Assembly (NCBI GenBank): GCA_036583965.1
Contig: JAZBQD010000027.1
Coordinates: forward strand, 21,007,001 to 21,071,000
From: Prunella strophiata
Taxonomy: Eukaryota > Chordata > Aves > Passeriformes > Prunellidae
DNA: 64,000 nucleotides
Direction of reading: 5' to 3'
Under the pieces are notes generated by a model. That model saw only the letters and a program-made list of their open reading frames with translations, made no database searches and was not told the origin of the DNA. Below are positions 1 through 12,921 of the stretch, piece after piece. A program made the position numbers and the translations under genes. Positions within the stretch are counted from its first letter, which is position 1. Every line of letters starts with the position of its first letter.

Positions 1-3000
1 TTCACAACAGACCTGCAAAATACATGTCCAGCTAAAAGCTATGTATGCCAAAAACCGGTAAGCTAAAATATAACGACAGTCACATTTATAAGTTGAGATC
101 TGCTCATCTAATAGCACTAAAAAGTATTCACAGGGAATGGAATTCAAATATTAAAACAAAGTTTTCAGCTTCACAGTGTAAAAACTTATAAGGTTAAACA
201 CAGAAATGAATGTTGGTGCCCACACAGCAGAAACAGGTTACTGAAGATGCAGACCAGCAAGATCAAGATGAAGTAGAACTAAAAGTGGTGTTCTTACTAC
301 TCATCAGACACAAATTTTACCTCAATCCAAGCAGAAGTGTATATGAAAGGTACTGGAATCCAGAGGGAAACAAAGCAAAAAGGAAAATAAGTCCACTTTT
401 ATCAAGACTTAAAATATTGTAAAATGAGGAAAACCCAACACCAGGAGAAGGAAAAGAAAGAGAACATAAACCATGCCCAGACTAAAAATATGCCAGATCT
501 CGGGGAAAAGCCAGTCTAGGCACTACATACATGCTCACAACTCTGTAGGCACAGATTTTAGCATTGTAATCACTGATTTGGAAATTGCAGAATCTGAGCT
601 TTGCACAGACAAGTCTTCACTTGAGGGTTTCCCCTTGTGTCTGAGTGATGCTCTGCTCATTTACCTGCTGGAAGAGCCCAGGCCCATCAGCACCTCTCCT
701 TGTCTTTGCTCCAGCTGTGCACTTCACACAAGTCTGGCCATCTAGTCCAGATGTTCTTGAAGCAGATGTTTTTTCCACACATCACAGGCCTGGCACAGTA
801 AGCACAGTGCAGGAGGAATCCCCTTGCCACAATCTGTGTAATGCCAGCAGTTACACTGGCTCTTTGCCACACACCTCTGAAATCTCTAAAAGTCATTTTT
901 ATGAGGACATAGAAAATTAAATGTGTTCAGAAGAGAATATTTTCCCTTCTATTGGCATCTGCAGTCACCACATACAACAAGGCCCTGGATGCACTGACTC
1001 ATTTGATGCATGTCTTGTTAACAGCTCTTACCTCTAATTACTGTTGCTTGGAAGGATGGGAGAACTGACATGTAGAACACCCTGGTAGTTACATTTATTA
1101 TACTGCTTCCTTTTGCCATACTCCAGCTTGCTTTCTTCCCTCATGTCAGAGTTTTTGCTATGCCCTCATAAATTATTTTTCTTCCTTTGCTCTGCAGATC
1201 TCCCACAGGCAATAAGTAGGTGGATTGGTACCTATGAATTAATCTTGGCAGTGCTCCTTTGCCTTCCCAGATCTGGTAGAGGCACAAGGACTTTTACAAT
1301 TTGCTCACTGAGTAGGATGCAAGGAACGATGACTAAACTATGTAGATGGAGTGCTGAACAATTTTTTGACAGCTTTCTCATTTACTGACAATATCTAACA
1401 TCAGAATATCTCCCAGACTGTACTGAGGTTAGCCTCATGACACTACAGCAAAGCAAGGAAGTATGTTATTTCCATTTTATTCATAAGGACTGAAGCTTGA
1501 AGATGCTGAGAGACTTACAAACTCAATTACAGAAAAAGAGATTAATTCTGACACCTCGTCCACCGCAATAACTGCTGAGACCTACAGTTCCCTACTCCAT
1601 CCAAATTACACAAACCTGAAGTTAAATAGTCTCCCATCTGCATCTTTTTGCCACCCACTTACTTCAGATTATCCCATCCAAGTCTATTTTACATTACACC
1701 TCCCAAAACATTGGAGTTTCAATGTTGTGATATTTAACTCACACATGTGATTTTGCTGGTCTGTTTTTTTCTCTTTGGCACTTCAGTTCAAGACTAGAAG
1801 GAAACCACAACTACTGTTTTGTGATGGGATGTTATATATGAGTCAAAGTAACTGGAAGCATTTTACCAGTAAATTACCAGATAAATTAAAAGACATGCAT
1901 ACAGAAAAAAGGAGAGCACTACAATTCTCTTCCAAAATAAAGAGATTATTATGGGTTTTCTTTCCCCCCTCCTTGTCTGATTTTTATTTAACTGTGTATA
2001 TTAGAACTCACATCATAATAATATTATGACTTGATAAATATATATAATATCTTTTATGGCTTGAAATACCTATAGCTTAGGCATTTAATTTCTTCTAGGA
2101 ATGTCTAGATACTGACCCAATTAGATTTTGATACATAGATATTTCTTGCTTACTGGAAATCTGGTAGCAAAAAGACTCTACATTTTGAATAGGCTCATAA
2201 ATATATATTGAATTTAATTTTTTAATACACAAAATCCATTTTCCTATTGTTTAGTTGTTTTGCTGACTGCTTGAGAGAAATATTTTCTCTAAATATTTTT
2301 GTTTTGTACAACTAATTAGTCCATAAATCAGTACGTTGTAATAAGGCAGAGATTACCCTCAAGCCAATAGAGAACAACTGATTGAATGCACTTTCTTTGT
2401 AATTCAGCTATCTCCAATGTATCTGTATTTTCTTCTGCTGCTTTCAGACATTGTCTTGCCATTCTTTTCTCTCTGCCTAGTCTTCACATGTACATTATTT
2501 AGCCAATAAGCATTATTTGTATTAAACACCAGATTTTTCCTGTGTTTTGAACCAAGCACAGTGGGCTGACAAAGTACATAAACAAACAACTAGATAATCA
2601 CAGAGTAATCAGTTCGATTCTGTAGTAGGAATTTTAACATGCTTTCCAATTTCACATTACTAGGGCCATTTACTGATAATAAAATTGTGCCAACTCTTAA
2701 GCCAAAAAATGTCTCTAAAAGAAGGGGAGACAAAAACCACAAGTGTAAAATTCTGTAACAGAAGTCTGAATTGGAAGTCAGTTCAGGAATGGTAACCATA
2801 TTTAAAAAATGAAGTATAAGCACAGGCTGAACTTGGAGCATATACTTGAATAACACCAAAGTCCTCTTTAGTGTATTTTTTTTCTTCCTAGTCTATAATG
2901 CCAAGTTTATTTTCCTCAAATGGCTTACAATGGCTAAGAGGTAGGATCACTCTGAGATGGTATCACCTGTGAGCTGCATGCTCTTTGTCATCCAGCCTGC

Positions 3001-6000
3001 TCCAACTTTAAAAATCAGAACACAAAAACCAGAGAGACAGACAAACAGAGACAGGCATGGTTTTGTCATTACTTCTGGAGACTTCAGTTCTGGGTGGTAA
3101 TTCTTGTGTGGCAATTAGTCAGCAGCCTTGGTACAGCTGCTAAGGGAGATGTGCATGCTGATAACAAAAGCTATCAGAGATTTTTCCTCAGCTGCCAATC
3201 TTAGCAAAGGAAGCCAAGGGGAAATTAAATGAAGATGAGCTAACCCTGCATATCTCAAAACCAGGCCTCAGAGAAGGAGGAAATACACCTATGAAACACT
3301 CTGAAAAAACATAGAACTTCAGTGTAAATGGTGCATCTATTCTGTGAATAATTAGGTTTCATTCTGCAAGGAGTGACCAGTTTGCATTTGTTACCAACCT
3401 GTTCCAGAATCCATTAAATGCAAAGGAAAACCTCACCTTGATTTCAACAAAACAGAATCAGGTTTTAAATTAGATTGAAAAATAATTTCAGGAAAAGAAA
3501 AAGTAATCCCTTAGGCATTATCTCTCTGATCCTACTATAATCTGTAGCATTTGTACAGTTCCATGTACTATTTATTGTGCATTATTCTTTTGCAACACTT
3601 AAATTATTCTCATTTGAATGTTTCCACAGACCCAGCAGTTCTGGTGACAAATGTCTTAATTTAAGATGCTGGTCTGTATGGCAGGACACCATTTCTATCC
3701 AGCAGAGAAAGGAACTCCCTAGCTGAAGCTGTTTTCACCAACAATTTGTTTGCCAGCAGCATGTTTTCCTGTTTAATCCATGTTAACATTTTGTTCAGAG
3801 TTATCCTAGTTGGCATGTATTCTATCTGATAAACATCTCCTCTTCTCCCTCACAGAAACATTATTTATTTATGACATTATTGTTACAGACAACTAAACAG
3901 CCAAGAGGGAAACACATTTGCTTTTCTACAAATACCTGCACATGCTGTTAAAACTGCATAATTTTTCTTATAGAAACATTTAAAATCTGGTAAAAGGCTT
4001 CCTGGGATATCTTTGGTCTCCACTGAGAACAAGGAACAGAGATAGACACATGCAGCAGGACAAAATCAGCAAGGGTTCAGGAGAACACAAGGAAAATAAT
4101 GATATTTCAGGTTGTTAGGCTGATATATGAAACCACTTCCTTTTCAGCCCAATTTGTCATGACTCCACGACTAAGTGAACTAAATGGACTTGAGATAAAA
4201 TGATTCAAATCAAGTGTCTCAAATTTATTCATGTTCTCTGTATCTTTGCCAGCATAGGAGCTGGCTGCTGTGTCATTAAGAACCCAGTACCCAGACACAC
4301 AGTGTGAGCCAGCACCAAATGATCTCTGTCAGAGGTCACAGTGTCCCCCAGGCTCCTTCAGGACTGACACCAAATTAAGAGGGAATAGTATAAATCAAAA
4401 TTACCAAGTGCCCAAGAAGCAAATAGCCTTAAATTCCCTATCACTTCACCAGTTACTACCACATGTAAATCCTCAGTGACAAAAACACTATTCATTTACA
4501 AAAGGACTCAAAAACCTACATCTGTTTCATAAATTACACCAGAAGTAGTAATGAGCCATCAGTTTGAGTCTGCACTACATGGGACTGACCATTTTCCATA
4601 TCTCTGAAGATCCTATTTTATCCAGGGAATACCAACATAGAAAGATTCTAGTGTCTCTGCTTGTAGTTTTCCCACCTTCTTTCTGTGTTACCTGTGTCTA
4701 AAAGTGCAAGCTTCTTTACCACATAGATGTCTTCCAAGTCTGTGACACAGCTGAAGACAGAACATCTCCTCACTTAGTTTTAACTGATGTACCCCCTGGA
4801 TCTTGTCACACCGGGCTAGGAATGTTTCACAGACAGAAAGGCTACAAGCCTATAAAGGCTCAGGTCAAAGGAGCAAAACAACACTTGAGAAAAATGGAAT
4901 GCATAGACTTCAGACAAGCAGAACAAAGGCAGTCTTTAAAGATGGACTCAACTGTAGTTGTATTATAGTAATTCACCAAAGTAGAAAATTTTTAGTTTAG
5001 TCCCTAGGAATTTTTTGCTGCATGTCAATGCTCCTGAGAGCAGGTCAGGTTCTGGTTAGAGAGTCTTGCCTACTTCATGTCCTGCAAAAGAGCAGGTCTT
5101 CCAAAACTTAAAAGAACTCACCACAAACAAACAGCAACTTGTCCTTCTCCCCTGCACAATCTAGAAAAAACATCTTGTTTCTTACACACCTTAGAACTTT
5201 ATAAACTTCTTTCAACAGTGCTGAGCAAGTGGAGGTAGTACTTATAAAGCCTTCTTAGAATCATGTGTTGGTTGTATTTTCAGACTCATTATTCACCCAG
5301 CTCCACTCCCAGCTGAAGACAGCAGGGCATGGACTCAAAGGAAGAGAGGCCAAACTCCAAATCCTTGCACCCAGTGAGAACTGGGCACTGAGCACTTTAT
5401 TCCTAATCATGTCTTAGCACAAAACAGGAAAGGCTGAGAATTTTAAATAATTCTAAGCAAATTCTTTGGGCTTTAGAAAGAACTGCCCATCTGGCTTCTT
5501 ATCAGCCTTGAAAAATCCAAGATTTCATTGTTTCCCTCATCATCATTTTCACTTAAACACACAGACACAGAGACAGAGAGGCAGAGCACTCCAAGCCCAG
5601 CACTGCTCCTCAGCCTGACATCTCGTGGCTGTGAGGGACATAACACTGCTGAACCAAACACCCAAATACCATCCCCACACACAGGAGCAGAACAACCAAT
5701 GCCTGTATAATTTAAGCAAATACAAAACAGCTCTTGAGCAGTGCAAGACAATTATTTCATTTCCTTGGATGTGATGTGGTGTCAGCATCATGTTCTGATA
5801 AGACAAACTGGCACAGATTGTAAAGCTAAACACAGTTACAAATAATCAGAGCTTTGCTGGACTACAGCAGATGATATTTTGCTCAAAACTGTAAAGCCAT
5901 CTAATCTGAAATAAGAATTTCTGGAATATCTGCAGTTATTCTTTTGATACTACTCAATATTAGTTCAAATTTTGCCACAGGAATGAAACCACTCCTGCTG

Positions 6001-9000
6001 CAAGAGCAGAATTTGAGTGCAGCACAAGGAACATTAATGTCTTCTCATCCAGGAAGAGAAATGAGGAACCAAAGAGTGGGTTTGCCTATGTACATAGGCA
6101 AAGCATGGATACCTGCCTGGCAGGGGGGAGAGGGGAAACACTCATGCTATGAAGAGTAACTGCTTTTTCTTTTCCTAAAAAAGTTTTGCTGTTGATCCAT
6201 TTCAAGCAAAACAACTCAAAACTCAGGGAAAGAAAAAAGATTCTTCCTTTTAACAGGATTTGCTGCACTGTCTGAAGGGGTTTGACACTCACCTCCTGTT
6301 CTCCTTTTCTGGCACAGAGAACAACAATCAAGCAATAACACAGAGAAAATCATTTCTGCAGTTTGATTAGTTTCCACACCAGATGTTCCCACATATATTC
6401 ACATCTCCCCAACTCTCCTTCTCCAGCCAAGAGTGTGTGCAGCTGCTACTTCTGTAGGCAACACCAAAGCTATTTAACAGAGTTATTAGCAGGGGGTTTA
6501 CATTATAGATCCCACCAGTATTCTCTAGGGGTCTGCTTCTGTTCCTATTGAAGTTAAGGCATCATTGCACTCATTATCTTCAGACAGCCAGAAAACATTG
6601 ATGGGATTTTTTTTTTTTCTACTCTGTGTACAAACCTGCACTTTCACCTCTTCCAGCCTATGATTTTCATTTAATTTTCTTGCTGGTACTGTAAGGCTGT
6701 GCAGCTGTTCACTGGCCAGCTCTGGGTTTTCATTCTTTGTGAAACAGATTCTAGAGGCAAGCAATTTTAAGAAGCACCACAACAGGTGAGAACTGTTGCT
6801 GGTTTGTTAATTAAGCTTTAATGACCATAGATTTCAAGAAATGGAAGTACAAAGTTGCATCTCATTCATGTAGCACTGCCTGAATAAACCTCAAAGGTGG
6901 ACATGAGCTTTCCCAGATAATGACAACATTCATGGGCTCAGGAAAATTCTGCCAGGGTAAGGAGTGGCTGGAAAGCCAGCCCCTCAGCTCTCAAGTGGGC
7001 ACATTACAATAAATTACAGCTTCTGTTCATTTGGGGGGAAAAAATGTTTTTAATACTGACAAGAAAACTGCCACAGCCTTTGAGCTCTGGGATTTGTTCT
7101 AATTGCTCTGGTTGTGAGTGAGTGGCTTCCTGTAACACACAAAAAAAGAGAAACATTTGCTTCTCCTTCATATCTTATTAAGAAAGCAATTATACATGTT
7201 TGCATTTCTAGGAACTCAGTATCTGTATAAATTCTGCAGCCAGTTTGTCTTCACAACTTATGTGTCTTGTTGCAGATGACACGCATGTGGAATTTTTTCA
7301 TTAAGGATTTATGCTTTTTTGATGCAAACTAAGGGTGATCTGAGGTGGAAATATGCTGGTGGAAGCATTGCAGTAACAGCTGGGAAGAAATCATCCTGTA
7401 TACCCACAGTGCTGTCCATGGGGATTTATTGCCACTGGGTTCTCAGAGCATGCACCTGAGGACCAGGATTTCCCTGGGGATGATCATGTGGAAAACAGCA
7501 TTGAAAGATGAACAAAGGGCACTGGTTGTCAGCTGAGAGCTGCCACTCTCCAAAAGGGATGTTTCAAATATGGAAATGCTGGGTTAGCTAGAATATCTTA
7601 AATAACTAAAAGCATCAATAAGGAGCACTGCTTTTGGAAGGCAAGTGATTGCAGGAGCTGGTCAGTAATCCCATGGCTTTGAGGAGGAGGAGGAGGAATG
7701 GTCTGTTCCTGCCCCTGAACTCCCTGTAAGGAGACAAGATATGGTGCACTGGACCCACACAGTGAGGCTGGGTGAGTGCTGACAACAGACTGGGCAGGTG
7801 TCACCAGCAAGTAGGAAGGTAGATAAAAATAAGAGACATTGATGAAGTAGTCAGAGAGGCCTGGGATATGCACAGGGATATGCACAAAAGATTAGCAAGC
7901 CCAGCCCTCCCACTTAGAGAGGCACAAGCTGATAAGCCAAGGATCTCTTCAGAATAAGGGTGGTGGGTATCATGAGCCTCCTGAAGCCTTAAAGGGAAGT
8001 TATGGGTACAGCTAGCTCAGGTAATTAGATGTGAATTATCATATTGTTCATTGGACTTGAAATGTCACAATGTTTATCACTCTCCTGTGGTGACTGGTAT
8101 TCCAATAGAGAAACCTTCTATAAGACCAGGCAGAAAATGAAAAGGACCCACAAAGTATAGGGACCCACAAACAAATCATACATTGTTTGCCTTCTCCTGG
8201 CTAAATGAGGCACAGAATTAGAGAAAAATTACATGGCTAACAATGTCTGTATACTAATCACTGAGAGCAGAACTAGCAAACACCATCATCCCTATTTAAG
8301 CATGTGAAATCTTGTTTTCCTGAGCTTTCATGGGTTCTGCCACTAACTATGTATCCAGAAAAATCTATCAGGTCAAACTGTGTCAGAAAATGGACAGAGT
8401 TAAGATGTGAGAAACACTGCATACTTCAATATTAAATAAAAAATCTTTGTGGTGAGACTTTTTTCATCATTGGAAAATAAAATAAGATCCCTCTGCATCA
8501 TACCATCCCAGTAGCTTCTTCCCCTCCCTTCATGCACAGCTGACTGTAACTCCCACTCTTCCTGTTCTAAGACAGAAAACACGAGGGCCTCTTTCAGCTG
8601 CATCAGCAGAACTGGATTTTTAAAGCTCCAAAGATGCAGAAATTACACGGAATTCCTGAATGCATCTAAAATCTGTCCCACAAGTCCAGTGGCAATGAAA
8701 TAAAACAAAGGATGTTTTATCATGCTCCAAATCACTCTCGAGAGGTAACAAGTGAAAGCAAGCATAACCTGAGCTGGAAGGATAGCAGGATCTAGAAAAG
8801 CAAAGGAATATCTTGCACAAACTGTGCAAGAAAATATCATTTGGTCTCTGCCTCCCAGTAATCAGAAAGCTTTGTCATCACAAATGCTTAGGGAGGACTG
8901 CATGGCAACACAGTGCTTCCCCTTCCACCCCCTTCAGCAAGCTCAGTCTCAGTGAGTTACAAAACACAAACATAAAAAGACTTCAATGAAACTGGGAGAG

Positions 9001-11000
9001 AGCAGATGTTAATTACAGCAAAATGGTCTCAAAGCCAAACTGAAATTTGGTTTGGTTTTGCACAATTAGTTGGGCAGCACTCCCAAACAGTGCAGACTGC
9101 AGGGCATGCAAACCCTGGCCACTTGAGGAAGATCTATGCAGAACCTGCCCATCCTGTGTAACTGAATGTCACCTCTGTAGTTATTGCCAATTGCCCTTAA
9201 GCTAATGCATCATATGTCTTTTTGACAAGAGCAATGGCTGGGTTCTGACAACGAATAATTGCCATTTCAATTGAAAATGTTAAAATATAACTGAAAGCAG
9301 ACATGAAATTATTAGTGGAAAATGTAGGAGATGATGGAAGTGTATAACTCCACTGGAATTATCAGTAGCTTGACTGGCATTGCCTTAGTTCTGAATAAGG
9401 ATTCAGTACAGTACAACCCACAAAAGCAAAGGGAAATGGTAGTTACAGCACTCTGAGACTTAGTGACTAAGAGCTTCACTGCTAACCAGAGAACAGCCAA
9501 GCTCCTAGACTCTAACCAAATCTAGTGCTTAATGGCCTAATTCCTCAGTTTTAAACTGTCAAACTATTGCAAAGGCTGAAGCTCTACACACTGTTCCAAA
9601 ATGAGCAATAAGGCCATGTCCCTCAGGGTCAGCTGCTGGGCTCCCCCAGCACAGCTTTTCTGGGAAGTAAAGAAGAGGGCTGAACATTAAGTGCTGCAAG
9701 TCTCTCCCTCCAAACCTCAGACTTTTGCAGTATGCCATTGTCTCACTTTCAGTAATTGAAATTAAGCTCTCTAAATATTCCAATCAATTACATTTTGATT
9801 TACTGCCTTCCATGGCATTTTCCTCTTCCATTTATTGGTGCACTTGACTTGTATTTCCTACAGGGACATTGGGTGATAGAATTATATGTCATTCTTTTAA
9901 AATGTCTCTTTCCTTCTAGTACAAGTTTCAGGCTGTACCCTGCAGAGTGCCCCTGAACTGATCTATCCTCTCCCCAGTCCTAGCAGCAATCTCCAGGCAG
10001 CAGTTTTTCCACCACAGCTATGATTAGAATACTGATCAAAAGCTTCCCTTGAATCCTGTCTCTATAGGAGTGCACTAAGCATAACAAAATAATGGAATTA
10101 AGCATCTTCCAGCACACATTTGTGAGAGTAGTGTCTGATTTCCTGCATTCAAATGCACCAGTTGTAGTCCTTGTCTCCCTTTGAGGAAAAATGGATCGAA
10201 ATCATGAGTAGACTTTCCCCACCTATCTGCAGTACAGGGCAATCCAGAACTTTAGGGATTGCTCTTCCTACACCAGCCACTTATCATTACCAAGCAAGTG
10301 AGAAGAGCCTTGTGCCAGCTGTGGGGTGAATGGATGATGGAAGTATCATCACAGCAGCTCTCCAAAACCCACTGACTTAGGCATCACCTTACTGATCAGC
10401 TGTTACCTGTTCTGCAGTGGTTGGAAACTTAGGTGTTTTCTAAAAATGAATTTAAAATATCCCTTTGTATTCTACCCAGCCTCCAAAATACTCCAGTATT
10501 CAAACCCAGTGCTTGATCTCTCATACTCACAGAGATTGTTCTTGCACACACACAGCCCTTACCCACCCCTCACAAATACAATGCTTTTCCTCAGCAACAG
10601 AATTCTCAAAATCTCTACATTAATCTATTTCCAACACTGTTATGCAAACTGAGACTTTAAAGGAGAAAAACCCTTTGGGATAGTAATCTCTTCACTACAA
10701 CTATCTATTCTTCCCCATGTATAAACACTGCAGAATATATCCTTTAGTCTGATGTTATTTGTTCTTAAAGTACCAGAAACTAATTAGAAAACTGTGCCCA
10801 TACTGTACCAACAATTCATAAGGCCAACAAAAGTAACGGGGTGGAAATGTTTTGAAAATTTAATTAAACTTAGGAGAATCAATAAAACCATTTGTTTTGT
10901 TCTAGCACCTGTTTTTAGGCAATAGCATCTTCATGCTGCTGCCTGTTTGGTTATATTAGAAATTACATGATCTGCTCAGCTGCAAAAAGACTATTGATCT
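1..11000. other. Intergenic sequence downstream of VAV3, no gene recognised
   Basis: AT-rich unique sequence. All open frames are under 100 codons, lack family resemblance and are not joined by good splice sites into anything I know. A short AGG-repeat tract sits at 7681-7698. In mammals NTNG1 is the next gene on this side (established synteny), but no NTNG1 exon was seen. Unannotated lncRNA exons cannot be excluded by eye. Confidence 0.6.
7681..7698 (+). repeat. (GAG)n trinucleotide tract
   Basis: Six tandem GAG/AGG units, the last imperfect, in intergenic DNA. Confidence 0.75.
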
Positions 11001-11023
11001 GTGTGTAATAGCAGGGAGAAGTA

Positions 11024-11078
11024 CTGCCTGTTTACAAGGGATTCCTAGTTACTGTGAGCACTGTCTGTAAACAGGCAG
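11024..11078. promoter_or_regulatory. Inverted pair of forkhead-like sites in a possible enhancer
   Basis: CTGCCTGTTTACA at 11024-11036 is the exact reverse complement of TGTAAACAGGCAG at 11066-11078, a 13-bp perfect inverted pair with a 29-nt spacer. TGTTTAC/GTAAACA is the core forkhead (FOX) recognition sequence. A CAGCTG E-box and an ATTGATC motif lie just upstream (10977-11000). Regulatory function is inference from motifs only. As an RNA it would be a 13-bp stem with a large loop, not a typical microRNA hairpin. Confidence 0.35.
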
Positions 11079-11439
11079 GGACTCCAGTGTAGCACCACAT
11101 GCCTCAGAGGAAGCAAGCTGAACACGGCAAGCACTGAGCCACGTTCTTTATCAGGTAAGGAACTTTATAAGTCTGACAGTACAAACAACACAAAAGATGT
11201 CAAGCTTTTCAACAGCTCCTAAGAGGAAGATGAGGGAAAGGAAAATAAGAGGAAAATAAAAAGTTGGATAAACTTTATCACTTACCATTCCAGCAACTTT
11301 TTTTGTGTTATCCTTTCAGTCTATCTGTTGCTGCACATGTTGCAGTCCAGACGGCCACCATACATAGAGTGTCATCAGAAAGCTTCACCCCATATAGAGT
11401 AACACCAAACCACTTCAGAAAGTATTCAGAAGGTTGCAA

Positions 11440-11690
11440 ACTCTGCTTTTCTTGCTCTTTGTCCCAGCCTTTTATCCCCCTCATGTTCATGCAGTGCCCC
11501 TGTGAGCCCTCTGCTCCTGTGGTGGTTGGTCAGTGCCCTGGGCACTCCATGGCTCATTGCTGTCACTGCTGCTCACAGCTGCACCCACTGGGGATGAGGC
11601 TCAGCTGCAGCCCCACTCCCAATCACCATAACCTGTGTGCCTACATATACCTACTAGAAGTTCTTAGGTACATGAAGAATTCTAAAAAAC
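11440..11690 (+). repeat. GC-richer patch, possibly an LTR-type repeat
   Basis: The sequence abruptly becomes GC-rich, with CTTTTATCCCCCTCATG near 11470 resembling the TATA-region style of some bird LTRs, then CTGCTCACAGCTGCACCCAC and similar. I do not recognise the family and cannot see paired ends. The 146-codon open frame overlapping it is not like any known protein. Confidence 0.25.
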
Positions 11691-12859
11691 CAGGAAAACA
11701 CTAATCTAACTGCTAACCAGTGAGCACTCATTTGTCCAAGGCACTCCAGGGAGAAGAACTCACTGGTAAAAAGTTTTCCCCACTGAAAGAGTCTGTCCTT
11801 GACCATTTCTGACCATGCTAGAGAGCAAGGAAACAGTCAGCAAAAGTGGAATCTTTGTCACAACCATTACTCTGGATAGTTTACAACTTTTTCTCTATGG
11901 GATTTAAAAACAGAACATCTCAGAATCCTTGCTGACCATGTCTGCAATACCCATCAATTCCAACTGCCCAGCAATATTTAGAGTGTGTCTAAAGCAGATA
12001 CAGCCTTGTCTGGCACTCCCCTAACAGCAGTATCAGGTCTCCCTGACTCTCTTCAAGTCAACAAATTGCTTGGGCACCTGCAATAGTCCAGTTTTTACCT
12101 TCTGTTCAGCCAGTTAGTGCATTACATTTCTACAAACAGGCCTAACAGCTCTTTAGGACTGCTAACTGCAGGTTTAACATTTTAGTATGTTTGGACTGAG
12201 GTGCAAGCTTAATTGAAAACTTCTGACTTTGTTACACATAGGACAGTTGTTGACCATCATTTCTATTATGAGAGAGTGTAGATGGAGGGTTGCTTTTTAA
12301 AATTAGTAATACTAACATGCTTAATAAGAATGTTGTTCATTTCTCAGTCTTAATAATTCAAGGACAGAGAAACAAAGTAGCATAATTTCAACTAACAGGT
12401 TTCTCTTGCCCTTTGGGTAGATTGTAACTGAATCCAACAAATGTGAAAATACTTGGATTTCTTCTGTGTTTACTGTTGGAATCAGAAACCCAAAACAAAT
12501 AATAACCAACAGGGAGGAAGTAGTCCCCATTAATGCATCTCAAACTTTTTTCAGCAGATTCTTCATCCTAGAGGGATTTTGTAAAAAAGCATCAGGTATC
12601 CAGCATACAAAAAGTTGTTCTCAGAGTACTTCCTTTGACAGACAACTAGAACCAGGTAAAAGCAATAGATCTTGAATGTTGGTCTGCTTTAGTTCTGACA
12701 CTGTAGGATTACTGTAGGGTTTAGGCTCAGAGTTAGGAATGCTTACCTCCCACTGCAGTACATGAGGTTGCAGTCTGTGCATCTCTGGGGTTATGTCTTT
12801 AACCTCAGCTGTCATATATGTGATACAGGGATGCTGATGTTCCTCTGTATGCACTGGAG

Positions 12860-12921
12860 ATCAGTGCCAGTCAAGCTTGAGCCAGTGCCAGAGAACTTAT
12901 CAGTGCCAGTCAAGCTTGAGC
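12860..12921. repeat. Two-copy 39-bp tandem duplication
   Basis: The 23-base segment beginning ATCAGTGCCAGTCAAGC occurs identically at 12860-12882 and 12899-12921. The spacing implies a 39-bp unit, and the short spacer itself repeats part of the motif (CCAGTGCCAG). It is a recent local duplication. Confidence 0.85.

Noticed and set aside
11024..11078. MicroRNA precursor
   Set aside because: The 13-bp stem does not extend outward and the 29-nt loop is too large for a typical precursor.
11264..11704. 146-codon + strand open frame
   Set aside because: Cys/His-rich at random spacing with no known domain; it crosses a compositional boundary and a possible repeat.
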